From: CAWBOV01 sp963790525
GTDB taxonomy: Bacteria; Actinomycetota; Actinomycetes; Mycobacteriales; Jatrophihabitantaceae
Length of the DNA: 64,000 nucleotides
NCBI GenBank assembly: GCA_963790525.1
Contig: CAWBOV010000004.1
Location: 496,001-560,000 of the forward strand
Direction of reading: 5' to 3'
This document shows positions 33,572 through 42,238 of this stretch, piece by piece (the stretch's first letter is position 1; every line of letters begins with the position of its first letter). The notes below the pieces were generated by a model. That model had not been told where the DNA came from. It worked only from the letters and a program-made list of their open reading frames with translations, and ran no database searches. The position numbers and the translations under genes are program-made.

Positions 33572-34840
33572 CTACCCGTCCAGCATGGACGTCCACATTC
33601 CCGGGAAGTCCGGGAGCGTCTTGCGGGTGGTCTCGATGTTCTCGACGGTGACTCCGTCCACCGCGAGGCCGATCACCGCTCCGGCCTGGGCGATCCGGTG
33701 ATCGGCGTAGGAATGCCACAGACCGCCGTGCAGGGTGGCCGGCTCGATCACCAGTCCGTCGTCGAGTTCGGTCACCGAGCCTCCGAGCGCGGTCAGTTCG
33801 GTCGCGAGCGCCGCCAGGCGATCGGTCTCGTGCCCGCGCAGGTGCGCGATGCCGGTCAGGCGCGAGGGGCCGTCCGCGAGCGCGCAGAGAGCGGCGAGGA
33901 CGGGGGTCAGCTCGCCGACGTCGTGCAGGTCGGCTGTCAGCCCGTGCACGCCGTCGCCGCCGCTGACCGTCACGCCGTCCGAGCCCATGGACACCGAGGC
34001 CCCCATCGAGGTCAGCAGGGGCCGGAGGGCATCACCGGCCTGCGTCGTCCGTTCCGGCCAACCGGCGATCGTGACGGTGCCCGAGGTGACCAGCGCCGCG
34101 GCCAGGAAGGGCGCGGCGTTCGACAGATCGGGCTCGATGTCGGCATCGCGGGCGACGATCCGCCCGGGACCGACGCGCCACACGCCGGGGACGGACTCGT
34201 CGACCTCCACGCCGCGCTCGCGAAGACCGGCGACGGTCATCGCGATGTGCGTCATGGACGGCACCGACTGCGCTCCCACGTGCCTGATCTCGACGCCCTT
34301 GTCCCAGCGCGCTCCCGCCAGCAGAAGCGCCGACACGAACTGCGAGGAGCCGGACGCGTCGATGTCCACGCGCCCACCGATGACGGACCCGGTGCCGTGG
34401 ACCGTGAACGGCAGCGCGCCCCGGCCGCCGTCGTCGATGTCCACGCCGACCTGACGCAACGCGTCGAGCAGTGTCGCCATGGGGCGTTCACGGGCGTACT
34501 CGTCACCGTCGAAATGCACATCACCCAGTGCCAGCGCGGCGACAGGGGGGACGAAACGCATCACCGTGCCGGCCAAGCCCGTGTCCACCGATGCTCCGTG
34601 CAGTGGTCCCGGGACGACGATCCACGCGGCGCCGTCCCCGGTGATCCGCACGCCCATCGCCCGCAGCGCGGCGACCATCAGTTCGGTGTCGCGGGCCATC
34701 AGGGGCCGGCGCACCACCGACGGGCCGTCGGACAGCGCGGCCAGCACGAAGGCGCGATTGGTGTGGGACTTCGAGCCCGGCAGGTCGACCGTCGCGCGCA
34801 GGGCGGCGCGCGCTCGGGGAGCGGGCCACGGAGCGGACAT
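33572..34840 (-). CDS. aroA: 3-phosphoshikimate 1-carboxyvinyltransferase (EPSP synthase)
   Basis: Shikimate pathway enzyme of 422 residues that adds the enolpyruvyl group from PEP to shikimate 3-phosphate. Signatures are LPGSKSHTNRAFVLAALSDG near the N-terminus, GLAGTVMRFVPP (the substrate loop, a variant of GNAGT), DEYARERPM, ASGSSQFVSALLLAG, LRGHETDR and the late DHRIA. I chose ATG 34840, which begins six residues after the first ATG (34858), because the family starts close to PGSKS. With rsgA it forms a probable operon, divergent from the SRAP gene. Confidence 0.93.
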   Translation of the reverse strand: MSAPWPAPRARAALRATVDLPGSKSHTNRAFVLAALSDGPSVVRRPLMARDTELMVAALRAMGVRITGDGAAWIVVPGPLHGASVDTGLAGTVMRFVPPVAALALGDVHFDGDEYARERPMATLLDALRQVGVDIDDGGRGALPFTVHGTGSVIGGRVDIDASGSSQFVSALLLAGARWDKGVEIRHVGAQSVPSMTHIAMTVAGLRERGVEVDESVPGVWRVGPGRIVARDADIEPDLSNAAPFLAAALVTSGTVTIAGWPERTTQAGDALRPLLTSMGASVSMGSDGVTVSGGDGVHGLTADLHDVGELTPVLAALCALADGPSRLTGIAHLRGHETDRLAALATELTALGGSVTELDDGLVIEPATLHGGLWHSYADHRIAQAGAVIGLAVDGVTVENIETTRKTLPDFPGMWTSMLDG

Positions 34841-34940
34841 GGCACCAGTCTGCCGCACCGGTGTGACGCGCCGGTCCAGCCGCCGAACTCGTCAGCACCG
34901 GGAGGGGCATCCTGTCGGTCCGGCTTCCTAGGATGGAGGC

Positions 34941-35726
34941 ATGTGCGGACGTTACGTCTCGGTCCAGGGTGACGCGGACCTGCTTGCCGAGTTCGACGCC
35001 GAGGTCGCGGAGCGGGATGCCGCAGCGGACGCGCCGCCCGAGCCCAGTTTCAACGTCGCGCCGACCGACCGGGTGCGCGCGATCGTGAACCGTCCCCGGC
35101 GGGGCAGCGACGGCACACCCAGCGGTGCGCCCGTGCGCCAGCTGCGGGCGATGACGTGGGGGCTCGTGCCGTCCTGGTCGAAGGAGCGCACCGGCGGCGC
35201 GAAGATGATCAACGCCCGGGCGGAGTCGGTCCCCTCCAAACCCGCGTTCAAGAAGGCGTTCGCCGCCCGGCGCTGCCTGATCCCCGCCGACGGCTGGTAC
35301 GAGTGGCAGCGGACCGAGAACACCTCCGGTGCCCCGGTGAAGCAGCCCTTCTACATGACGCCGTCGGACGGCTCCGGCCTCGCCTTCGCGGGCCTCTACG
35401 AGTTCTGGAGCCCGCACGAGACCGACGGTTCCCGCGGACCGACCCTCACGACGTGCACGATCATCACCGTGGAGTCGGTCGGCGTCCTGAGCGAGATCCA
35501 CGACCGCATGCCGCTCGTGCTCGCACCCGCGTCCTGGGCGCGCTGGCTGGATCCGGCCGTCGCGGACCCGGCGGATCTCCTGCGCGCCTGGGACGAGGCC
35601 ACGGGCATCCACCTGGAACTGCGGCCGGTCGGCAGCGCGGTCGGCAACGTCAAGAACAACGGCCCCGACCTCGTGCGGCCGATCGACCTGCACCCCCGAC
35701 CCGAGCAGCAAGCGCTGTTCTCATGA
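34941..35726 (+). CDS. SRAP domain protein (HMCES/YedK-like)
   Basis: A 261-residue SRAP protein. Cys2, exposed after Met removal, is the catalytic residue that crosslinks to abasic sites in single-stranded DNA. Other conserved points are FNVAPTD (Asn), WGLVPSW, INARAE, WYEW and the His in EIHDRMP. A TAGGAT hexamer lies at 34929-34934, 6 bases before the ATG, with GGAGG in between, so a very short leader is likely. It overlaps the next gene as ATGA. In M. tuberculosis the homologue is also next to aroA. Confidence 0.93.
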   Translation: MCGRYVSVQGDADLLAEFDAEVAERDAAADAPPEPSFNVAPTDRVRAIVNRPRRGSDGTPSGAPVRQLRAMTWGLVPSWSKERTGGAKMINARAESVPSKPAFKKAFAARRCLIPADGWYEWQRTENTSGAPVKQPFYMTPSDGSGLAFAGLYEFWSPHETDGSRGPTLTTCTIITVESVGVLSEIHDRMPLVLAPASWARWLDPAVADPADLLRAWDEATGIHLELRPVGSAVGNVKNNGPDLVRPIDLHPRPEQQALFS

Positions 35727-36370
35727 GCCGCAGGGTCACCGTCGACACGCCGACGGGGCAGGCCTGGGTCGATCTCGACCAGCCGCAGCGCCCGAGTGCC
35801 CTGCTCCTGCTCGGCCACGGGGCCGGTGGCACCGTCGAGACCCCCGACCTGCTCGCGATCCGTGACGCCGCGGTCGCCGCGGGGGTCGCCGTTGCCCGGG
35901 TCACCCAGCCCTACCGGGTGCTCGGGCGGCGCGCGCCGGCGCCCGCGCCCCGGCTGGACGAGGCGTGGCTGGCGGTGACGGCGGCACTGACCCGCCGTCC
36001 GTCCTTCGCGGGGCTCCCGTCGATCCACGCGGGGCGCTCCAGCGGCGCGCGCGTCGCCTGCCGGACCGCCGGTGCGTCGGGTGCGGCAGCCGTCATCGCA
36101 CTGGCGTTCCCCGTGCATCCGCCCGGCCACCCGGAGAAGTCACGGGTCGACGAGCTGGCGGCGGTCACCGTCCCCGTCCTCGTCGTCCAGGGCGGGCGCG
36201 ACCCGTTCGGGCAACCGCCGGCGGTGCTGTTCCGGTCGGGTAATCGCCGCCTGGTGACCATCCCGTCAGCGGATCATTCACTCAAGCGGGACCCGGACGC
36301 GGTGTCGTCGGCCGTCATCGCGTTTCTGGCGTCGCAGGGCCTGACGACGCGACCCGCTATCCGGCGCTGA
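35723..36370 (+). CDS. Alpha/beta hydrolase (dienelactone hydrolase-like)
   Basis: A 215-residue alpha/beta hydrolase fold protein. The oxyanion region is LLLGHGAGG (near 29-36). The nucleophile elbow is probably AGRSSGARVA (near 97-106), the acid D in QGGRDPFG and the base His in SADHSLK near the C-terminus. Substrate unknown. It overlaps the SRAP stop codon as ATGA, so it is coexpressed with a DNA-repair gene, though a shared function is not established. Its last 14 bases overlap the convergent ybaK gene. Confidence 0.87.
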   Translation: MSRRVTVDTPTGQAWVDLDQPQRPSALLLLGHGAGGTVETPDLLAIRDAAVAAGVAVARVTQPYRVLGRRAPAPAPRLDEAWLAVTAALTRRPSFAGLPSIHAGRSSGARVACRTAGASGAAAVIALAFPVHPPGHPEKSRVDELAAVTVPVLVVQGGRDPFGQPPAVLFRSGNRRLVTIPSADHSLKRDPDAVSSAVIAFLASQGLTTRPAIRR

Positions 36371-36833
36371 TGTCGGCCACGGTCGCCGCGGTGAGCCTGA
36401 CCAGGTCCGTGGGGGCGAGTTCGACCTGCAGCCCGCGCCGCCCCGCCGACACGAAGACGGTGGCGTACAGGGCGGCCGATTCGTCGACCACGACCGGCAG
36501 GCGCGACTTCTGCCCCAGTGGGGAGATCCCGCCGACGACGTAGCCGGTGGCCCGCTCCGCGGCGGACGGGTCGGCCATCGCCGCGCGCTTCCCGCCGACG
36601 CTGCGCCCGAGCGCCTTGAGGTCGAGGTGCCCGGCGACGGGGACGACCGCGCAGATCAACGCGCCGTCGACAATGGCGATGAGGGTCTTGAACAGCCGCT
36701 CCGAGGGAACCCCGAGGGCCGCCGCCGCTTCGGCGCCGTAGCTGTCGGCGCGAGCGTCGTGGGAGTACGTGTGCAGGGTGTAGTCGGCGCCGTCGCGGTC
36801 CAGCAGCACCACCGCCGGCGTCCCCCTGGTCAT
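36357..36833 (-). CDS. ybaK: Cys-tRNA(Pro)/aminoacyl-tRNA deacylase YbaK
   Basis: A 158-residue YbaK/EbsC deacylase that clears Cys-tRNA(Pro) or Ala-tRNA(Pro). Seen here: AAALGVPSERLFKTLIAIVDG (active-site lysine in LFKT, near 53), GHLDLKALGRSVGGKRAAMAD and the GYVVGGISPLGQK motif. I chose ATG 36833 because TPAVVLLDRDGADYTLHTY begins the family; upstream frame is low-complexity sequence. Divergent from the sigH promoter region. Confidence 0.9.
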   Translation of the reverse strand: MTRGTPAVVLLDRDGADYTLHTYSHDARADSYGAEAAAALGVPSERLFKTLIAIVDGALICAVVPVAGHLDLKALGRSVGGKRAAMADPSAAERATGYVVGGISPLGQKSRLPVVVDESAALYATVFVSAGRRGLQVELAPTDLVRLTAATVADISAG

Positions 36834-36886
36834 GGGGGATGACTCTAGATCCGGATGGTGACCGCGCCGCGGAAGTGGCGGCAAGG

Positions 36887-36912
36887 GGAATGGAGCGCCC
36901 CACGTCATGGTT
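36887..36912 (+). promoter_or_regulatory. SigH/SigR-type promoter upstream of sigH
   Basis: GGAAT (36887-36891), exactly 18 bases, then GTT (36910-36912). This is the known SigR/SigH recognition pattern. It implies positive autoregulation under thiol-oxidative stress. Transcription would start near 36919, well upstream of the normal start at 37146, and would cover an in-frame N-terminal extension. Confidence 0.8.
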
Positions 36913-37145
36913 TTGGCTCTGACAACGGCGCATCGCGGCTCTGACGCGGCGCCAGAGGAGTGAGGACCGTGATGCAGCTAGCCGAACGACCGTCGATCCA
37001 GCCGATCCCTGTGACGGGCTGGACGGTCTCCCGCCTGCCCGATCTGACGGGTGGGCCGGATGCTCGCTTCGTGACGCCGGCTCCGGGCGCCGTAAGCTCA
37101 CACCTGGTCGCCGGGGCAGTCGCGCCGGCACAGGAAGGGAGCACC

Positions 37146-37739
37146 GTGGCAGAGGAGACAGCAGAAGAGCGTCGGGCGCGGTTCGAGCGCGACGCGCTGC
37201 CGTTCCTCGACCAGCTGTACGCGGCCGGCATGCGCATGACGCGCAACCCGGCCGACGCCGAGGACCTCGTCCAGGAGACCTACGTGAAGGCCTTCGCCGC
37301 CTTCCACCAGTTCACCGAGGGGACCAACCTCAAGGCGTGGCTGTACCGGATCCTGACGAACACGTTCATCAACAACTACCGCAAGAAGCAGCGTCAGCCG
37401 CAGCAGTACAACACCGACCAGATCGAGGACTGGCAGCTGGCGCAGGCCGAATCGCACACCTCGAGCGGGTTGCGCTCGGCGGAGATGGAAGCTCTGGACC
37501 ACCTGCCCGACTCCGACGTCAAGCAGGCCCTCCAGGAGCTTCCCGAGGACTTCCGGCTGGCCGTGTACCTGGCCGATGTCGAGGGATTTGCCTACAAGGA
37601 GATCGCCGAGATCATGGACACGCCGATCGGAACGGTCATGTCGCGGCTGCACCGTGGCCGCAAGCAGCTACAGGTCAAGCTGGCCGACTACGCCCGCGGG
37701 CGTGGCCTGGTTCCTGCCACGACGGGGAGTGACTCGTAA
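37146..37739 (+). CDS. sigH: ECF sigma factor SigH/SigR
   Basis: Group IV sigma factor of 197 residues for the thiol-oxidative and heat stress response. Region 2 reads FLDQLYAAGMRMTRNPADAEDLVQETYVKAF and region 4 EDFRLAVYLADVEGFAYKEIAEIM plus the helix-turn-helix PIGTVMSRLHRGRKQL. I chose GTG 37146 after GAAGGGAG. The frame is open upstream to GTG 36960 and ATG 36972, the latter preceded by GAGGAG, which could yield an isoform about 60 residues longer, like SigR-prime of Streptomyces. Its stop overlaps the anti-sigma start as TAATG. The promoter at 36887-36912 suggests autoregulation. Confidence 0.93.
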   Translation: MAEETAEERRARFERDALPFLDQLYAAGMRMTRNPADAEDLVQETYVKAFAAFHQFTEGTNLKAWLYRILTNTFINNYRKKQRQPQQYNTDQIEDWQLAQAESHTSSGLRSAEMEALDHLPDSDVKQALQELPEDFRLAVYLADVEGFAYKEIAEIMDTPIGTVMSRLHRGRKQLQVKLADYARGRGLVPATTGSDS

Positions 37740-38020
37740 TGGGATTCGGGCCGGGAGGACTGGACTGCGGCGAGGTACTCGCCGATGTGTACCTGTACCT
37801 CGACGAGGAGACGGACGACGCGACGCACGCCAAGATCAAGGCACATCTCGCCGACTGTGAGCCGTGCCTTCGTCAACTGGGTGTCGAGCGTGAGGTGAAG
37901 TCGCTGATCGCGCGCAAGTGCGGCGGCGACCGGGCCCCGGCCGAGCTGCAGGCACGCATCAAGACGCAGCTGACGCGCGTGACGATCGAGACGTCCTACC
38001 TGGAGTACCGCGCGGAGTAG
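37739..38020 (+). CDS. rshA: Zinc anti-sigma factor RshA/RsrA
   Basis: A 93-residue redox-sensing anti-sigma factor for SigH. The ZAS motif H36-x3-C40-x2-C43 is present, with further cysteines C10 and C61 at the positions of the disulfide-forming and spare cysteines of RsrA. On oxidation it would release zinc and SigH. The start ATG overlaps the sigH stop as TAATG, giving tight coupling. It ends 19 bases before the convergent symporter gene stop. Confidence 0.93.
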   Translation: MGFGPGGLDCGEVLADVYLYLDEETDDATHAKIKAHLADCEPCLRQLGVEREVKSLIARKCGGDRAPAELQARIKTQLTRVTIETSYLEYRAE

Positions 38021-38039
38021 GTCCGCACCACCGCGGCGA

Positions 38040-39698
38040 TCAGGCCGCGTCGGCGGCGTCGGAGTAGTAGTCCTCAGCCTCGGTGCGGTCGACCCCCGCC
38101 GGTGCCCGGAGTGCGCGCAGCACGACGGTGACGACCACCGCGACCACGATGTTCAGCGCGAACGCGGTCATCGCGATGTAGACCTTCTGGTCGGTCCACG
38201 GGAAGTAGGCCAGCGACGACCCGAAGTGCCGGACGCCGTGCACCGTCGTCACCGCCTTGCCGTCCACCAGCTGGATCTTCGTGTTCGGCGTCGTCTGCCG
38301 GTAGGCCACCACAGTGCCGTAGACCATGGCGACCGCCCACCCGGCGAGGAGCGCCCAGCGATGGAACCAGCGGGTGAACAGGCCCGCCACGATCGCCAGG
38401 AACGTCTGCAGGATCCACACCCCGCCCAGCAGCTGCAGGTTGATCGCGTTCTGCTTGTCCATCGCGAGCACGAACACGAGCGCGCCGAACTTGACGACCA
38501 GCGACGTGATCTTCGAGACCTGCGCCTCGTGGCTGGGGGTCGCGTCCGCGCGGATGAACTCCCGGTAGATGTTGCGCGTGAACAGGTTCGCCGCGGCGAT
38601 CGACATGATCGCGGCCGGGACCAGCGCGCCGATGGCGATGGCGGCGAAGGCGACGCCGGCGAACCAGCTCGGGAATGCGTCGGCGAAGAAGTGCGGCACC
38701 ACGAGCTGGGCGTTCGCGAACCCGTCGAGGCCGAACACCGTCGTCTTCCGCGCGATGGCGGCGTAGCCGATGAGGGCCAGGAACGCGAGCATGAGCGAGT
38801 ACAGGGGGAGTATCGAGGCGTTGCGCCGGATGGTGTTGCGGTTCTTGGCCGACAGCGTCGCCGTCATCGAGTGCGGGTACATGAACAGCGCCAGCGCCGA
38901 GCCCAGCGCGAGCGTGGAGTACGCGAGGTAGGTGTTCCTGTCCGGGATGAAGACGCCCGGCGCCTTGCCGGTGGCGCCCGGGGTCGTGAGCTTCTTGTCG
39001 GCTGCCGCGAACGTCTCGCCGAAGCCGATCTTCACCGCGATGTAGACGACGGCGACCACGATCACCAGGTAGATCAGCGTGTCCTTCACGAACGCGATCA
39101 GCGCGGGCGCGCGCAGTCCTGAGGAGTAGGTGTAGGCGGCGAGGACCGCGAACGCGATCAGCAGCGGCAGGTCCTTGAGCAGCCAGATGCCCGAACCGCC
39201 GAGCCCGATGGTGTCGAGCACGGCCTGGATGCCGACGAGCTGCAGCGCGATGTACGGCATCGTCGCCAGGATCCCGGTCACCGCGACGGCCAGCGCCAGG
39301 CCGCGGCTGTCGTAGCGGCCCCGGATGAAGTCCGCCGGCGTGACGTAGCCGTGGCGGTGGGCCACCGACCACAGCCGTGGCATGAACGTGAAGATGATCG
39401 GATAGATCAGGATCGTGTACGGCACCGCGAAGAACCCGCTGACCGCGCCCATCCCGAACATCGCCGCGGGCACGGCCACGAACGTGTACGCGGTGTAGAG
39501 ATCGCCACCCAGCAGGAACCAGGTGATGATCGTGCCGAAGCCCCGCCCGCCGAGCCCCCACTCGACGAGGCTGTCCGGGGTGTCGCCGCGCCGCCAGGTC
39601 GCGGCACGGAACCCGCCGACACTGACGACGACGAAGAAGAAGATCAGCACACCCAGCTGGACGCCGTTGACATGGGTCCCGGAGGCCTGCGGGTTCAC
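38040..39698 (-). CDS. Sodium:solute symporter, monocarboxylate permease-like
   Basis: A 552-residue SSS family transporter with about 13 hydrophobic helices. Typical segments are GGRGFGTIITWFLLGGDLYTAYTF, YVTPADFIRGRYDSRGLA, TYSSGLRAPALIAFVKD and ALVPAAIMSIAAANLFTRNIY (the conserved helix before the basic loop). It resembles MctP/acetate-type permeases; the substrate is inferred. The GTG start overlaps the stop of the upstream DUF3311 gene (GTGA), so the pair is cotranslated. Confidence 0.9.
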   Translation of the reverse strand: MNPQASGTHVNGVQLGVLIFFFVVVSVGGFRAATWRRGDTPDSLVEWGLGGRGFGTIITWFLLGGDLYTAYTFVAVPAAMFGMGAVSGFFAVPYTILIYPIIFTFMPRLWSVAHRHGYVTPADFIRGRYDSRGLALAVAVTGILATMPYIALQLVGIQAVLDTIGLGGSGIWLLKDLPLLIAFAVLAAYTYSSGLRAPALIAFVKDTLIYLVIVVAVVYIAVKIGFGETFAAADKKLTTPGATGKAPGVFIPDRNTYLAYSTLALGSALALFMYPHSMTATLSAKNRNTIRRNASILPLYSLMLAFLALIGYAAIARKTTVFGLDGFANAQLVVPHFFADAFPSWFAGVAFAAIAIGALVPAAIMSIAAANLFTRNIYREFIRADATPSHEAQVSKITSLVVKFGALVFVLAMDKQNAINLQLLGGVWILQTFLAIVAGLFTRWFHRWALLAGWAVAMVYGTVVAYRQTTPNTKIQLVDGKAVTTVHGVRHFGSSLAYFPWTDQKVYIAMTAFALNIVVAVVVTVVLRALRAPAGVDRTEAEDYYSDAADAA

Positions 39699-39946
39699 AG
39701 CACGTCCTCCGGTCCCCGTCGCGCGCGCCTGACCAGGACGTAGGCGGTGTAGGTGAACGCCCCCGACAGCGGGACCCACACCAGCTGGAACCAGTAGAAG
39801 AACGGCCACCCGGCGACCCGGGGACCGTCGTGGGCGTAGAGCGGCACGATCACGATGGCGAGGATCGGGACGGCGAGCAGGACAGCGACGGCGACGGCAG
39901 TGGCCGTGGGCAGGCGGCGCTGGTGAGCGGGGACGGGCAACGGCAT
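39695..39946 (-). CDS. DUF3311 small membrane protein
   Basis: An 83-residue protein with two hydrophobic helices: ATAVAVAVLLAVPILAIVIV (about 15-34) and WPFFYWFQLVWVPLSGAFTYTAYVLV (about 47-72). The second has the WPxxYWxQLxWxP pattern of DUF3311. Such genes commonly precede SSS-family symporters, as here, and may encode an accessory subunit. Its stop codon overlaps the GTG of the symporter. Confidence 0.85.
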   Translation of the reverse strand: MPLPVPAHQRRLPTATAVAVAVLLAVPILAIVIVPLYAHDGPRVAGWPFFYWFQLVWVPLSGAFTYTAYVLVRRARRGPEDVL

Positions 39947-40093
39947 GAGCCGGCCTCCATCGGACGGGGCGGGGGGACCGCGCGTCGGGGTCGTCCGCGC
40001 GGTCTGTCTCACGCGGCGCGATGGCAGGACGCACCTTAGCCCAGACACACCCGCCGTCCAAGGACCTCGTCCGGGTGTGGCACGCTCACCGCG

Positions 40094-41572
40094 ATGTCTG
40101 CCCTCTCCGTGCTGCTGGCCTCCCACACCGACATGAACGAGCGTCAGGTCGGTCATCTGCAGCGCCTCGTGAGCGAGTGGCAACTGCTGGCGGACCTGTC
40201 CTTCGCGGACCTGCTGCTGTGGGTCGAGGTCGACGGCAGGTTCCTCTGCGTGGCGCAGTGCCGCCCGACGACGGGGCCGACCGCCCACGACGTGGACCGG
40301 GTGGGGGAGTACCGCGCCGGCCAGCGGGCGACCGCGCTGCGGGTGGCGACCGAGGAGAAGCGGATCTTCCGGGAGAGCGATCCGGAGTGGGCCGGCGACG
40401 TCCCTGTCCGGCACGAGGCGATCCCGGTGATCGTCGAGGGCGCCGTGATCGCGGTCCTGGGGCGCGACTCCAACCTGACGACGGTGCGCGGGCCCAGCCA
40501 GCTGGAGCTGGCCTACCTGCAGTCGGCCGCCGACCTGGCCGCCATGGTGGCTGACGGGACCTTCCCCGGTTCGGACGTCCCCGCCGACTCAGGGCCCGGG
40601 CCGCGGGTCGGTGACGGGATGATGCGCCTGGACACGGAGGGCTTCGTGCTCTACGCCAGCCCGAACGCCCTGTCGGGGTTCCGGCGGCTCGGCGCGCCGG
40701 GCGACATCGTCGGGCAGCCGTTCGGGGAACTGCTGCGCTCGGTGGCCCGCGATCCGCTCGAGGCGCGTGAGCTCGTGACGCTGGTGGAGGCCGCGGTGTC
40801 CGGCGACCACGCCATCTCGGTGGAGGTCGACGGCGGAGGTGCGACGGTGGTCTTCCGTCCGATCCCGCTGATCCCGCGCGGGGACCGGCTCGGCGCGCTC
40901 GTCCTGCTGCAGGACGTCACCGAGCTGCGGCGCCGCGACCGGCAGATCATGAGCAAGGACGCGACGATCCGCGAGATCCACCATCGCGTGAAGAACAACC
41001 TCCAGACCGTCGCCGCGCTCCTGCGCCTGCAGGCACGCCGGGTGTCGGCACCGCAGGCACGGACCGCGCTGGAGGAGGCGATGCGCCGGGTCAGTGCCAT
41101 CGCGCTGGTCCACGAGACCCTCTCGGTGGCCGACGAGGACACCGTGCGCCTGGACCAGGTCGTGGACCGGCTACTGGGCGTGCTCTCGGAGGTCACGGCC
41201 TCCGAGACGCGGGTGCGCCTGACCCGGACGGGCAGCTTCGGCGACGTCACCGCCGGCCTGGCCACGCCGCTGGTGATGGTCCTGGCCGAGCTCGTGCAGA
41301 ACGCCGTCGAGCACGGCTTCGGGGAGCGGGGGAGCGGGACCGTCGAGGTCCGCGCGACGCGGGAGAGGTCTGTGCTGACGGTTGCCGTGCTCGACGACGG
41401 GGTCGGGCTGCCGGCGGGCTTCTCCCCGGACCGCAGTGACCGGCTCGGGCTCCAGATCGTGCGGACGCTGGCCGACGCGGAGCTGCACACGTCGGTGGAG
41501 TGGCGGGCCAGGACCGACGGAGTGTCGGGCACGTCGGCTTCGCTGAAAATGGATCTGGTCGCGCTCACGTGA
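40094..41572 (+). CDS. pdtaS: Sensor histidine kinase PdtaS
   Basis: A soluble 492-residue histidine kinase: N-terminal GAF-like HK sensor domain (about 1-160), PAS domain (about 170-280), then a HisKA_2 helix with EIHHRVKNNLQTVAALLRLQ (phospho-His about 297), and a HATPase domain (N box ELVQNAVEHG, G1 box DDGVGLP, G2 RLGLQIVR). In mycobacteria PdtaS phosphorylates the RNA-binding antiterminator PdtaR; that partner is not in this window. No membrane helix is visible. The position next to whiB1 matches Rv3220c-Rv3219. Confidence 0.93.
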   Translation: MSALSVLLASHTDMNERQVGHLQRLVSEWQLLADLSFADLLLWVEVDGRFLCVAQCRPTTGPTAHDVDRVGEYRAGQRATALRVATEEKRIFRESDPEWAGDVPVRHEAIPVIVEGAVIAVLGRDSNLTTVRGPSQLELAYLQSAADLAAMVADGTFPGSDVPADSGPGPRVGDGMMRLDTEGFVLYASPNALSGFRRLGAPGDIVGQPFGELLRSVARDPLEARELVTLVEAAVSGDHAISVEVDGGGATVVFRPIPLIPRGDRLGALVLLQDVTELRRRDRQIMSKDATIREIHHRVKNNLQTVAALLRLQARRVSAPQARTALEEAMRRVSAIALVHETLSVADEDTVRLDQVVDRLLGVLSEVTASETRVRLTRTGSFGDVTAGLATPLVMVLAELVQNAVEHGFGERGSGTVEVRATRERSVLTVAVLDDGVGLPAGFSPDRSDRLGLQIVRTLADAELHTSVEWRARTDGVSGTSASLKMDLVALT

Positions 41573-41668
41573 CCCGTGCGGGTACGCGAACGCGACCAGA
41601 TTCCGATGTGCGGGTGGTGCTGTCGGTGCAGTCGGTGCGGCCGTCGGCGGCCGTCGGTGGGTGGTGGA

Positions 41669-41920
41669 TCAGGCCATACGGGCGCGCGCGCGGGCGTTGC
41701 GGCGCTTGAGTGCGCGCCGCTCGTCCTCGCTCAGTGCGCCCCAGACGCCGGCATCCTGGCCGGTGTCCAGTGCCCAGGAAAGACATTCCTGGGTGACGGG
41801 GCACCGCCGGCACACGGCCTTGGCTTGCTCGATCTGGAGAAGCGCCGGACCTGTGTTCCCGATGGGGAAGAACAGCTCCGGGTCTTCGTCACGGCAGATC
41901 GCGCGGTGACGCCAGTCCAT
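41669..41920 (-). CDS. whiB1: WhiB1 regulator
   Basis: An 83-residue WhiB1 protein with an NO-sensitive 4Fe-4S cluster. Ligands C9, C37, C40 and C46 are at the same residue numbers as in M. tuberculosis WhiB1. The beta-turn motif, usually GVWGG, reads GVWGA here (58-62). The basic tail ALKRRNARARARMA is the DNA-binding end. The start ATG follows AGGAG by 9 bases. An upstream CRP-type site suggests cAMP-dependent control as in mycobacteria. Confidence 0.95.
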   Translation of the reverse strand: MDWRHRAICRDEDPELFFPIGNTGPALLQIEQAKAVCRRCPVTQECLSWALDTGQDAGVWGALSEDERRALKRRNARARARMA

Positions 41921-42074
41921 GGGTGTAGCTCCTAGTCGTTGGCAGTGAAGCGGGGTGGTGGTGCAGGTCTGACGGGTCCGGCCGACCGTCTTGGCCGGGG
42001 ACCGCTGTGATCGATGTCGTCGTTCGTTCGTTAAGATCGTGCGTGTTGTGGCCGCCACGATGATCCGTGGTGCT

Positions 42075-42090
42075 TGTGAATTCTTTCACG
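42075..42090 (-). promoter_or_regulatory. CRP-type binding site upstream of whiB1
   Basis: TGTGA-N6-TCACG, set in the larger near-palindrome CTTGTGAA-ttct-TTCACGAG (one mismatch between arms). It matches the cAMP receptor protein consensus of actinobacteria. Its centre is about 162 bases upstream of the whiB1 ATG and roughly 50 bases upstream of the candidate -10. In M. tuberculosis whiB1 is a known CRP target. Confidence 0.7.
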
Positions 42091-42142
42091 AGCAGCCCAG
42101 GCGCGCAAGGGTGGGCGCGCGGTGGACCGCGACTGAAAACCC

Positions 42143-42172
42143 TTGCACGACTCGGTCGTCACCCGCTAGCTT
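42143..42172 (+). promoter_or_regulatory. Orphan promoter facing the 3' end of dagK
   Basis: TTGCAC (42143-42148), 18 bases, TAGCTT (42167-42172). GAAAA lies three bases upstream of the -35, as in WhiB7-dependent promoters. It points away from whiB1 and into the antisense strand of dagK, where no plus-strand gene is visible, so it might drive a small or antisense RNA. Confidence 0.35.
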
Positions 42173-42238
42173 GATCCACTGATCCCGTCGCGGCAATACC
42201 TTTTGGTGAATTATCGGTAAATCGCCGGATCATGTGCC

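Larger units (their letters stand above)
41921..42238. other. whiB1 upstream region, 318 bases without a gene
   Basis: This stretch lies between the whiB1 start and the dagK stop. It holds the whiB1 Shine-Dalgarno and a weak -10-like TCTTAA (reverse strand, near 42034), a CRP-type palindrome at 42075-42090, and a plus-strand promoter-like pair at 42143-42172. An AT-rich patch at about 42200-42230 is unlike its surroundings. No ORF with translation signals was seen. Confidence 0.6.
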
